Positions 1 through 5,621 of a stretch of 18,039 nt of DNA are shown here, in pieces. The notes beneath the pieces are model-generated. The model was not told the DNA's origin. It searched no databases and worked only from the letters and a program-made list of their open reading frames with translations. Within the stretch, counting starts at the first letter, position 1, and each line of letters opens with the position of its first letter. The DNA comes from an uncultured Treponema sp. (lineage in GTDB: Bacteria > Spirochaetota > Spirochaetia > Treponematales > Treponemataceae): positions 1-18,039 of the forward strand of contig CALCRU010000047.1 of the NCBI GenBank assembly GCA_937894335.1, given 5' to 3'. Made by a program: the position numbers and the translations under genes.

Positions 1-78
1 CATGATAAAAAAAAAGTATAGCATGTGCTTGTGTGAATTGCACTACCCGAATGGGTGGGAACGGTTCAAAGCCTGCTA

Positions 79-108
79 CTGGCAAGGTCGGAAGATTTGC
101 GCTATACT
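79..108 (+). promoter_or_regulatory. possible recO promoter with very short or no leader
   Basis: A TATACT -10 box lies at 103-108, and CTGGCA at 79-84 matches four of six -35 positions with an 18-base spacer. Transcription would start at about 115, which is the recO ATG, so the mRNA may be leaderless. A second TATACT on the opposite strand (20 to 15), preceded by TGC, is followed 11 bases later by an ATG at 3-1. A divergent gene may therefore begin at the window edge, but nothing of its coding sequence is visible. The -35 match is weak. Confidence 0.35.
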
Positions 109-114
109 GAAGGC

Positions 115-876
115 ATGGCAGAGCGAAACAGTTCCATGGATGCACTTATACTCAGCGTAAAACAGCAGGGCGAACAGAACTATTCGGTCTGCATGCTCAG
201 TGCGGAATTGGGAGTATTTTACGCAACCCTATACGGAGGGGCAAAAAGCAAAAAGAGGGCCTTTGTGCAGCAGTTTAACAGCGGCAGGCTCTACCTGTAC
301 ACGGACGAAAGCCATCACTTAAAAAAAATAACAGACTTTGATGTAAAGGACATGCACCTTTCGCTCCGTACAAACCTTTACAAACTTTGGGCGGCAAACC
401 TCGCCTCGGAAATTGTACTTAAGACCCAGTGCGCCGGAGACTTTAAAAACGCCTTTATCTTGCTGTCGGCATTTTTGGACGGAATTGACAGAAGCACAGA
501 AAATGGGGCAAGGCTTGGTACCCTAAGGTTTTTGTGGCGTTACCTTGCCCTTCTGGGAGTCCAGCCTGATCCAACTTCCTGCGCCCACTGCTCTTCTCCT
601 TTGCAGGGTGGAACCTACACAGGTTTTTCAAACGGATTTTTATGTCACGACTGCTCACCACAAAGTTCACTTACACCTACGGAAGGAAGCCTTAGCCTAA
701 GCAGAGAAGCCCTTGCCTACCTTGACGCAATCAATTCAAAAAGTCCTAGGGAAGTAAGGGAAACTCCCCTTAGCACAGAAGACGCCCTAAGCATAAAGCA
801 CCTTACATTCCGCCTTATTGAACAAGCCGCTGGCACAAGGCTAAAGTCTTTGGAAAGCGGAATGGGCATACTGTAA
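115..876 (+). CDS. recO: DNA repair protein RecO
   Basis: Recombination mediator of the RecFOR pathway, which helps load RecA onto SSB-coated single-stranded DNA at gaps. The product is 253 residues, the usual RecO length. Residues 1-80 look like the N-terminal OB-fold (ALILSVKQQGEQNYSVCMLS), followed by a helical part. A four-cysteine zinc site is visible as CAHC (156-159) and CHDC (177-180), as in many bacterial RecO proteins. The ATG at 115 is preferred over the in-frame GTG at 55 because RecO homology begins just after it and a -10 box sits immediately upstream; only a weak GAAGG precedes it. It is followed by argF after 64 bases. Identification rests on overall pattern and the zinc motif. 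Confidence 0.85.
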   Translation: MAERNSSMDALILSVKQQGEQNYSVCMLSAELGVFYATLYGGAKSKKRAFVQQFNSGRLYLYTDESHHLKKITDFDVKDMHLSLRTNLYKLWAANLASEIVLKTQCAGDFKNAFILLSAFLDGIDRSTENGARLGTLRFLWRYLALLGVQPDPTSCAHCSSPLQGGTYTGFSNGFLCHDCSPQSSLTPTEGSLSLSREALAYLDAINSKSPREVRETPLSTEDALSIKHLTFRLIEQAAGTRLKSLESGMGIL

Positions 877-940
877 GGCTAGCAAAACAAAGGCTTTTCT
901 GATACACTTTCTTTGTAAAATTTTTTTTGTGAGGTACAGT

Positions 941-1924
941 ATGAATTTAAAGGGACGAAATTTTCTTACGCTAAAAGATTTTACTCCTCAGGAAATTACA
1001 GGGCTTTTGGACCTTGCTGCAGAACTTAAGGACAAGAAAAAGAAGGGGATTCCCGTTGACACTTTCCGCGGAAAAAACATTGCCCTCATTTTTGAAAAGA
1101 CTAGCACCCGAACCAGATGCGCCTTTGAAGTTGCGGCTCACGACTTGGGAATATGCACCACCTACCTTGCGGAAGGAAGTCAGATTGGAAAAAAAGAAAG
1201 CATTGCAGACACTGCTAGAGTTTTGGGCAGAATGTTTGACGGCATTGAATACAGGGGCTACGAGCAGGAATTCGTGGAATCCCTTGCAAAGTATTCTGGC
1301 GTTGTTGTGTGGAACGGACTTACCAACGAATACCATCCCACCCAGATGCTTGCAGACATGCTTACCATAAGAGAACACTTTGGAACCCTTAAAGGACTTA
1401 AGCTAGTCTACTTTGGAGACGCAAGATACAACATTGGAAACTCCCTGTGCATTGTGTGCTCCAAGATGGGACTTAACCTTACCCTATGCGCTCCCGAAAA
1501 ATACTTTCCTGCAAAGGCTCTTGTGGAAGAATGCTCCCTTTGGTGCAAGGAAAGCGGCGGCTCAATCACTTTAGAAAAGGATGTCTCTAAGGCAGCGGAA
1601 GGCGCAGACATAATCTACACCGATGTTTGGGTAAGCATGGGAGAACCTGATTCTGTCTGGGCAGAGCGTATTTCTGACCTTAAGCCATATCAGGTAAATG
1701 CTAATGTAATGAAGAAGGCTAAGCCCACTGCAATCTTCATGCATGATCTTCCTTCCTTCCACGACCTTAACACAAAGATAGGAAAGGAAATAGGCGAAAA
1801 ATTCAATTTGGATGCCATGGAAGTTACAGACGAAGTTTTTGAAAGCAGCCAGTCTCTTGTCTTTGACGAGGCAGAAAATCGCATGCACACTATAAAGGCC
1901 GTGATTGCTGCTACCCTGCAGTAG
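941..1924 (+). CDS. argF: Ornithine carbamoyltransferase (ArgF/ArcB family) with a Cys-to-Asp change in the HCLP motif
   Basis: Transfers the carbamoyl group of carbamoyl phosphate to ornithine to give citrulline, either in arginine synthesis or, in reverse, in the arginine deiminase pathway; cytoplasmic. The product is 327 residues, a normal length. The carbamoyl-phosphate motif STRTR is at 55-59, HPTQ at 132-135, GDARYNIGNS at 159-168, and the ornithine-side motif DVWVSMGE at 228-235. The usual HCLP motif reads HDLP (268-271), so the ornithine-contacting cysteine is aspartate, encoded by GAT. The retained SMG motif argues for ornithine over acetylornithine or aspartate as substrate, but the substitution leaves substrate or activity open. 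The start is ATG 941, with GAGGT at 931-935; the in-frame GTG at 929 overlaps this ribosome site and is unlikely. No other arginine genes are nearby. Confidence 0.85.
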   Translation: MNLKGRNFLTLKDFTPQEITGLLDLAAELKDKKKKGIPVDTFRGKNIALIFEKTSTRTRCAFEVAAHDLGICTTYLAEGSQIGKKESIADTARVLGRMFDGIEYRGYEQEFVESLAKYSGVVVWNGLTNEYHPTQMLADMLTIREHFGTLKGLKLVYFGDARYNIGNSLCIVCSKMGLNLTLCAPEKYFPAKALVEECSLWCKESGGSITLEKDVSKAAEGADIIYTDVWVSMGEPDSVWAERISDLKPYQVNANVMKKAKPTAIFMHDLPSFHDLNTKIGKEIGEKFNLDAMEVTDEVFESSQSLVFDEAENRMHTIKAVIAATLQ

Positions 1925-1940
1925 AATGCAGAAAAACTTG

Positions 1941-1969
1941 TTGTCAAAAAGAGCTTTTTGCTCTATAAT
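1941..1969 (+). promoter_or_regulatory. sigma-70-type promoter with palindromic spacer
   Basis: TTGTCA (1941-1946) and TATAAT (1964-1969) are separated by exactly 17 bases. The promoter would drive the secreted-protein gene at 2027 and probably the DHH gene behind it. The spacer contains a perfect inverted repeat, AGAGC (1950-1954) and GCTCT (1960-1964), which abuts the -10 box. Confidence 0.75.
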
Positions 1970-2026
1970 ATGCTTAAATCTGCCGATATTGGACGGTAAG
2001 AACATTTACCCTTTAAGGAAGGACCT

Positions 2027-2470
2027 ATGAAAAAGATACTTTTAGCACTCGTTATTGCATGTGCAGCAGTTTTGCCGGCATTTTCCCAGTCTGACTCTAC
2101 GGCTACAAAACCTATTTGGGATCACGGCGACAATGTTGCAGAATTTACATACCGCAATGTACGCATCTACAAAGTGTACGACTACAAAACTGCCTATGTG
2201 GTTCTTTACGAAAAAGGCGGTGTAAATGTTGGTACCGTAACTATTCCAAAAAAATGGTACTCTAAAAACGGTGCAGAACGAAAACTTGAATTCCGCAATC
2301 TGTCTGGAAACCTTGACCCCTACATGACAATCATCTACAAGAATGATGAGTTCTACAAGGTGTGGCTTACACTTCCTCTTGCCAGAACCGCAAACTCTGT
2401 ATGGGGAGTCCTTCCAACCTACACCGAGGTTCCCAACACTGACGCCGAAACCCTCGAAATAGAATTCTAA
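2027..2470 (+). CDS. Small secreted protein of unknown function
   Basis: No family is recognised. The 147-residue product begins with a clear signal peptide: KK, a hydrophobic stretch (about residues 4-16) and a likely signal peptidase I site after AFS at residue 20, with no lipobox cysteine. The mature part (about 127 residues) is rich in aromatic residues and alternating hydrophobic/polar stretches, suggesting a beta-rich periplasmic or exported domain. It ends in an acidic tail (TEVPNTDAETLEIEF). AAGGAAGG at 2015-2022 is a strong ribosome site for ATG 2027, and a near-consensus promoter lies at 1941-1969. The DHH phosphoesterase follows after 12 bases, so the two are probably co-transcribed, though no functional link is evident. 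Confidence 0.75.
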   Translation: MKKILLALVIACAAVLPAFSQSDSTATKPIWDHGDNVAEFTYRNVRIYKVYDYKTAYVVLYEKGGVNVGTVTIPKKWYSKNGAERKLEFRNLSGNLDPYMTIIYKNDEFYKVWLTLPLARTANSVWGVLPTYTEVPNTDAETLEIEF

Positions 2471-2482
2471 CGGTATAAAGGC

Positions 2483-3466
2483 ATGCTCAACATAACACCT
2501 CAACAGATCGACTCTTTTAAGAGTTTTATTGGTAGCCATGACAGTTTTATTATAGCAGGACACAAGGAGCCTGACGGAGACTGCGTGGCAAGTTGTTTGG
2601 GCATGTCCTACATTCTTGAGCATTTTAAAAAGCCCTACATTCTCATAAACGCAGGACCATTCAAACGACCCGAAATAAAAAAATTTACCGACTGCTTTAA
2701 GGACGCCCTCCCCTTTATGACTCAGGGAGAGCGCAACAAGTGCGGACTTATAATTGCTGACTGTTCTGAACTTTCTCGTATAGGAGACATTGACGGAGAC
2801 CTTAAGGGTTTTGACACCTTTATTGTAGACCACCACAGAACAGCCTCTGCAGGGGGACAGAACACCATTATAGATGCTGATGCACCGGCAGCAGCTTGTT
2901 TGGTACAGATTCTATACGAGCAGACTGTAGGCCCTTTAAACGGAAGTCAGGCCCAGACGATTTTCTTTGGAATGGCAACCGACACTGGATTTTTCAGATT
3001 CTTAAGGGAAGACAGCGCCCCCCTTTTTACAAACACGGCACGCCTTGTTGAAGCAGGGGTAAATCCCAGGGACATCTATGCAAAAATGACTGGCGGCAAG
3101 CCTTGGAACACAAGAAAACTTCTTGGCATAATGCTTGACCGAGCAGAGCGGCACTGCAACGGAAAACTGGTGGTAACCTGGGAAACTCAGGAAGACACGA
3201 AAAAATATGGCACAGAAGGCAGGGACAGCGACGCCCTTTACCAGCTCATGCTTGCGGTTGAAGGCGTAGAGGCAGTTCTCTTTGTACGGCAGGATACGGA
3301 CCACACCTGTACTGCAGGATTCCGTTCTCTTGACGCCTGCGATGTAAGCGCCATTGCCTCAAAATTTGGGGGCGGTGGTCACAAAAATGCCTCTGGGGCA
3401 AGCATGGAAGGCAGAATAGAAACCCTGCTTCCTGCAATAATCAAAGAGTTTTCTAAAGTTTTATAA
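2483..3466 (+). CDS. DHH/DHHA1 phosphoesterase, NrnA-like (oligoribonuclease / pAp phosphatase type)
   Basis: Members of this family hydrolyse short RNA oligonucleotides, linear cyclic-dinucleotide products (pGpG, pApA) or pAp in a metal-dependent reaction. The 327-residue protein has the full DHH set: HKEPDGD (27-33), an Asp at 93 in IADCSE, the DHH triad at 116-118, and ATDTG at 165-169. The C-terminal DHHA1 domain has GGGGH at 296-300, the substrate-binding glycine motif. This arrangement and length match NrnA. Whether it acts mainly on oligoribonucleotides or on pAp cannot be read from sequence. The start at 2483 has only a weak AAAGG immediately before it, so translation may depend on the upstream gene, which ends 12 bases earlier. 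A pGpG-degrading role would fit the c-di-GMP-binding PilZ gene in this window, but that is inference. Confidence 0.85.
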   Translation: MLNITPQQIDSFKSFIGSHDSFIIAGHKEPDGDCVASCLGMSYILEHFKKPYILINAGPFKRPEIKKFTDCFKDALPFMTQGERNKCGLIIADCSELSRIGDIDGDLKGFDTFIVDHHRTASAGGQNTIIDADAPAAACLVQILYEQTVGPLNGSQAQTIFFGMATDTGFFRFLREDSAPLFTNTARLVEAGVNPRDIYAKMTGGKPWNTRKLLGIMLDRAERHCNGKLVVTWETQEDTKKYGTEGRDSDALYQLMLAVEGVEAVLFVRQDTDHTCTAGFRSLDACDVSAIASKFGGGGHKNASGASMEGRIETLLPAIIKEFSKVL

Positions 3467-3499
3467 GGCAACCTCTAAAAACTGTAACTTGAGGTTGCC
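3467..3499. repeat. hairpin repeat, copy 1
   Basis: GGCAACCTC (3467-3475) and GAGGTTGCC (3491-3499) form a perfect 9-base-pair stem that starts directly after the DHH stop codon. Its left half contains CCTCTAAAAACTG (3472-3484), which matches the second copy at 3555-3567 except for one base. The two copies flank the terminator between the DHH gene and rdgB. Confidence 0.7.
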
Positions 3500-3506
3500 A
3501 TCGAGT

Positions 3507-3534
3507 TTAAAAGCCCGAAATTGCGGGCTTTTAA
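3507..3534. terminator. bidirectional intrinsic terminator between convergent genes
   Basis: TTAAAAGCCCG (3507-3517) pairs perfectly with CGGGCTTTTAA (3524-3534) around a six-base loop. The GC-rich core is flanked by A and T runs on both sides, so it can stop transcription from the DHH gene on the plus strand and from rdgB on the minus strand. Confidence 0.85.
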
Positions 3535-3553
3535 GCGTCGCATTTTCAAAGTT

Positions 3554-3581
3554 GCCTCTAAAAACTGAAGTTTTTAGAGGC
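3554..3581. repeat. hairpin repeat, copy 2, overlapping the 3' end of rdgB
   Basis: GCCTCTAAAAACT (3554-3566) is the exact reverse complement of AGTTTTTAGAGGC (3569-3581), leaving only GA between them: a 13-base-pair stem. It shares CTCTAAAAACTG with copy 1. Read on the minus strand it supplies the last seven codons of rdgB (ASKNFSF) and the TAG stop. A transposable or REP-type origin is possible but not shown by one window. Confidence 0.75.
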
Positions 3582-4253
3582 TCCCATAATTCCTTCCACT
3601 ATATTCTTTAAGGCACGAGAAGCCTTACCCCTATGGCTTATGGCATTCTTCTGGTCAGGAGTAAGTTCCGCAGCGGTTTTGCCAAAGTCTGGCAGGTAAA
3701 AGAGGGGGTCATAGCCAAATCCGCCTGTACCTCTGGCGTCCTCAATGCGTTCAACAATAGTTCCTTCCATAATTTCTTCCGCAACATAAAGCCTGTCGTG
3801 TCCCAAATAAAGCACCATGGCGCAAGTGTAGTGGGCTGTCCGCTCTCCCAAGGCAAAGAGTCCCTGCTTTTTACCCTGCTCCAGATCCACGCCCTTTTCC
3901 AAAGCCTCGTTCAGTTGAGAAACAAGCATTCTGTTCTGCTCTGCCTGAGGAACTTTTTTTCCGTCAGGTGAGCCCTGCATAAAGTTTGGCCCTGCATAAC
4001 GGGAAGAATAAATTCCGGGCGCACCACCCAAAGCGTCAAGACATATGCCTGAATCATCCGCAATTACGGGACAGTGCACCATAGACCAGAGAGCCTTTGC
4101 CTTTATAAGGCTGTTCTCGTAAAAGGTAAGACCTGTTTCTTCCGGATCAAAGTGGAGCCCTTCGTCGTTGGGCGTTACTATAGTATGCTGAGGAAAAATT
4201 TCCTGCATTTCCCTTTTTTTGTTCAGATTGCCTGTTGCCAAGTAAATTTTCAT
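3558..4253 (-). CDS. rdgB: XTP/dITP diphosphatase (RdgB/HAM1 family)
   Basis: House-cleaning enzyme that hydrolyses non-canonical purine nucleotides (ITP, dITP, XTP) to monophosphates. The product is 231 residues from the ATG at 4253. Family motifs are present in order: LATGNLNKK (5-13), ENS (46-48), the catalytic-region DDSG (66-69), GFGYDP (178-183) and SHRGKAS (206-212). It is about 30 residues longer than E. coli RdgB, mainly through an insertion around residues 92-135. The ATG at 4253 is chosen over 4262 because the family typically begins with MKI; neither has a clear ribosome site, and translation probably couples to the upstream regulator, which overlaps this gene by 107 bases in another frame. 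The last residues and stop codon come from the hairpin repeat at 3554-3581. Confidence 0.88.
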   Translation of the reverse strand: MKIYLATGNLNKKREMQEIFPQHTIVTPNDEGLHFDPEETGLTFYENSLIKAKALWSMVHCPVIADDSGICLDALGGAPGIYSSRYAGPNFMQGSPDGKKVPQAEQNRMLVSQLNEALEKGVDLEQGKKQGLFALGERTAHYTCAMVLYLGHDRLYVAEEIMEGTIVERIEDARGTGGFGYDPLFYLPDFGKTAAELTPDQKNAISHRGKASRALKNIVEGIMGASKNFSF

Positions 4254-5226
4254 GACTGGCATGATAGCAGTTTGAGCGCATAATGTCTATGTTCCGTCCT
4301 GCAAGATCAAGTAGGGTCTGCACCCTTCTAGGACTTATTCTTAACGCTTCTGCTACGGTCTTGTTTGAAGGAGTCATGCTGAACAGTTTTTGCGAAAGTT
4401 TCCTGTTCTGCCTTTTCCAAGTTTCGTCCTGCCTCTTAAACTGGCTTTTAACTTTTTCTTCCATGCAAGAGCCGTCCTTTAACTTTAACAAGGAAAGCAT
4501 GTACTTGCGCCTAAAAAAATAGGCGTTATCCCGTGATCTTATGCAGGCCTCCCTCCTCCGCCTTCGCTTCTCCAGAGTAGAAAGAACATATTCCAGCATG
4601 TCCCGAAATTTGTTTTCTTCGCAGCCTGTTTCCGCACACACTTTTTCTATAAGGTCTTCAGTAATCCATGCAGCGCTTTTTAGTGCCAGAACTAGCAGGG
4701 CCGTAGTCCTAACTGACTGGAAGTTTTCTGTCCAGTAGCCCACATTTGCCCTAGTTCGTCCAGGCTGAGGAGTAAAGGGAATGGGAGAGTTATCGCCTTT
4801 TTCTGAACCGTCAGAGCTAACATCCTCTTCCAAAGGGAGTTCAAAACCCTCATCATAAGGGGCCTCGCACATAAGGTAATTTTCCTTTAGTTCTTCCAAA
4901 CCAATTGCCGAATTCATGCAGGAACTTTCACGAGCACACTCTTCCTGTAAAACCCTACGCTGCCAGTTAAACAAGTTGAATCGGACGCAACCATACATGT
5001 AGCTAACAAAGCAGGACCGTTCTGGGTCGTAAACCGAAAACATTTCCTCAAAACGGGGAAGCATGTACATAAGGAAGTCGCTAAATTCCTCATCCTCTAA
5101 ACAGGAAAGTGCAAAACTTCCTTTGTAGCGGAACACCAGATCCATGCAGGCCTTTGCCCCCTCTTCGTGTGTAAGAAGTCCCGAGCGAACCTTTACAAAA
5201 ATAGCCTCGGCTTCATTTCTAAGCAT
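4147..5226 (-). CDS. Sigma-factor-like DNA-binding protein (tentative)
   Basis: No precise family is recognised. Two parts recall sigma-70 proteins: a region-2-like stretch at about 60-91, with YDPERSCFVSYMYGCVRFNL resembling the core-binding helix of ECF and related factors, and a C-terminal helix-turn-helix-like segment at about 284-310 (NKTVAEALRISPRRVQTLLD) resembling region 4. Between them lie an acidic linker (about 120-150) and a basic segment with RRRRR at 221-225. The start is ATG 5226, because GGAGG at 5239-5235 is ideally spaced; the TTG at 5280 is rejected. The protein is 359 residues, but the last 40 or so are translated out of frame across the start of rdgB and may reflect a lost stop codon. 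It is transcribed divergently from flagellin 1. A link to flagellin expression is possible but unproven. Confidence 0.6.
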   Translation of the reverse strand: MLRNEAEAIFVKVRSGLLTHEEGAKACMDLVFRYKGSFALSCLEDEEFSDFLMYMLPRFEEMFSVYDPERSCFVSYMYGCVRFNLFNWQRRVLQEECARESSCMNSAIGLEELKENYLMCEAPYDEGFELPLEEDVSSDGSEKGDNSPIPFTPQPGRTRANVGYWTENFQSVRTTALLVLALKSAAWITEDLIEKVCAETGCEENKFRDMLEYVLSTLEKRRRRREACIRSRDNAYFFRRKYMLSLLKLKDGSCMEEKVKSQFKRQDETWKRQNRKLSQKLFSMTPSNKTVAEALRISPRRVQTLLDLAGRNIDIMRSNCYHASHENLLGNRQSEQKKGNAGNFSSAYYSNAQRRRAPL

Positions 5227-5361
5227 AATTTGTACCTCCGTAAGATCTAGGCAGATGCAGTGCCATGTTTTTTCCCTCAAAAAGGGGCTAAGGTTGGATA
5301 AAAATCTTGCCTTTTTAGCAGGATTCTTGTCTTTCTTTTAAAAAATTCCTTTTTACCGTCC

Positions 5362-5426
5362 AAAAAACATGTTGAATTCAGGAAAAAATTCAAAAAAAAT
5401 CAAAAAATTCGTAAAAAATTTAAAAA
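5362..5426. promoter_or_regulatory. phased A-tracts upstream of the flagellin promoter
   Basis: Runs of five to eight A occur at 5362-5367, 5383-5388, 5392-5399, 5402-5407, 5413-5418 and 5422-5426. The last five repeat at about one helical turn (starts 9-11 bases apart). Such phasing gives intrinsic curvature, and the block ends seven bases before the -35 element, where an UP element would sit. Confidence 0.6.
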
Positions 5427-5432
5427 TTTTGC

Positions 5433-5460
5433 TAAAGTTTTTAAGAAGTACCTCCGATAA
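5433..5460 (+). promoter_or_regulatory. sigma-28 (FliA/WhiG-type) promoter of flagellin 1
   Basis: TAAAGTTT (5433-5440) and TCCGATAA (5453-5460) match the flagellar sigma consensus TAAAGTTT-N11-GCCGATAA, with a spacer of 12. The same TCCGATAA -10 element occurs in front of the flgN-flgK operon. Transcription should start near 5467. Confidence 0.85.
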
Positions 5461-5466
5461 AAGGAA

Positions 5467-5550
5467 ATGAAGGACTATGGGCGAAAGGTTCCGTATGGAA
5501 ACCGCACTCAAGAACTTCACCGTAAAAGCAGAGCAGATGTAGCCTTGTAA
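5467..5550 (+). CDS. possible leader peptide (uORF) in the flagellin 1 5' UTR
   Basis: A 27-codon open frame begins at the ATG at 5467, essentially at the predicted transcription start, and ends in TAA at 5548-5550. It overlaps an ATG (5550) in frame with flagellin 1 as TAATG. The peptide is basic and matches nothing I recognise. A second frame (5477-5542, 21 codons) overlaps it, with GAAGGA just upstream. No codon evidence supports either, so they may be chance frames in a leader. Confidence 0.2.
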   Translation: MKDYGRKVPYGNRTQELHRKSRADVAL

Positions 5551-5573
5551 TGCAGATGCTCTTCTTTTACAAA

Positions 5574-5615
5574 CAGGTAGAAAGGATTCTGCCTGACAAC
5601 AATTCCACGGAGGAA
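5574..5615 (+). promoter_or_regulatory. two candidate CsrA-binding hairpins covering the flagellin 1 ribosome site
   Basis: Hairpin 1: CAGGTAGAA (5574-5582) pairs with TTCTGCCTG (5587-5595), with one G-U pair, exposing AGGA; with the top A-U pair open, the loop is AAGGAU. Hairpin 2: TTCC (5603-5606) pairs with GGAA (5612-5615) around ACGGA, and the ribosome site GGAGG (5609-5613) lies inside it. Both loops carry the ANGGA motif that CsrA recognises, spaced 25 bases apart. The arrangement resembles the two-site hag leader of Bacillus subtilis. Confidence 0.6.
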
Positions 5616-5621
5616 CAAACT

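Larger units (their letters stand above)
5227..5621. other. divergent intergenic region: A-tracts, sigma-28 promoter, structured flagellin leader
   Basis: This gap has no conventional gene. From left to right it holds the minus-strand ribosome site of the sigma-like gene (5235-5239) and an AT-rich stretch with phased A-tracts (5362-5426). A sigma-28 promoter (5433-5460) and a leader of about 155 bases with two hairpins (5574-5615) follow. Two short overlapping reading frames lie at the start of the leader. I saw no convincing minus-strand promoter for the sigma-like gene. Confidence 0.7.

Noticed and set aside
1..3. Divergent gene starting at the left edge (ATG on the minus strand at 3-1)
   Set aside because: Only the putative start codon is inside the window, so it cannot be called as a feature.
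455..670. Minus-strand open frames inside recO, argF and the early plus-strand genes
   Set aside because: They lie antisense to clear genes, have no ribosome sites and show no family similarity.
1964..1988. GCCGATAT at 1981 as a second sigma-28 -10 element
   Set aside because: No TAAA element lies at the required distance upstream, and the sigma-70 boxes explain the promoter.
3467..3581. CRISPR or transposon end at the paired hairpin repeats
   Set aside because: Only two unequal copies, no regular spacers and no transposase nearby; described as a small repeat instead.
5227..5280. TTG start at 5280 for the sigma-like protein
   Set aside because: The GGAGG ribosome site at 5235-5239 lies inside that extension and serves ATG 5226.
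5550..5621. In-frame ATG at 5550 that would extend flagellin 1 by 24 residues
   Set aside because: The extension is unlike any flagellin N terminus, has no ribosome site, and ATG 5622 has an ideal GGAGG and the conserved MVINHN start.
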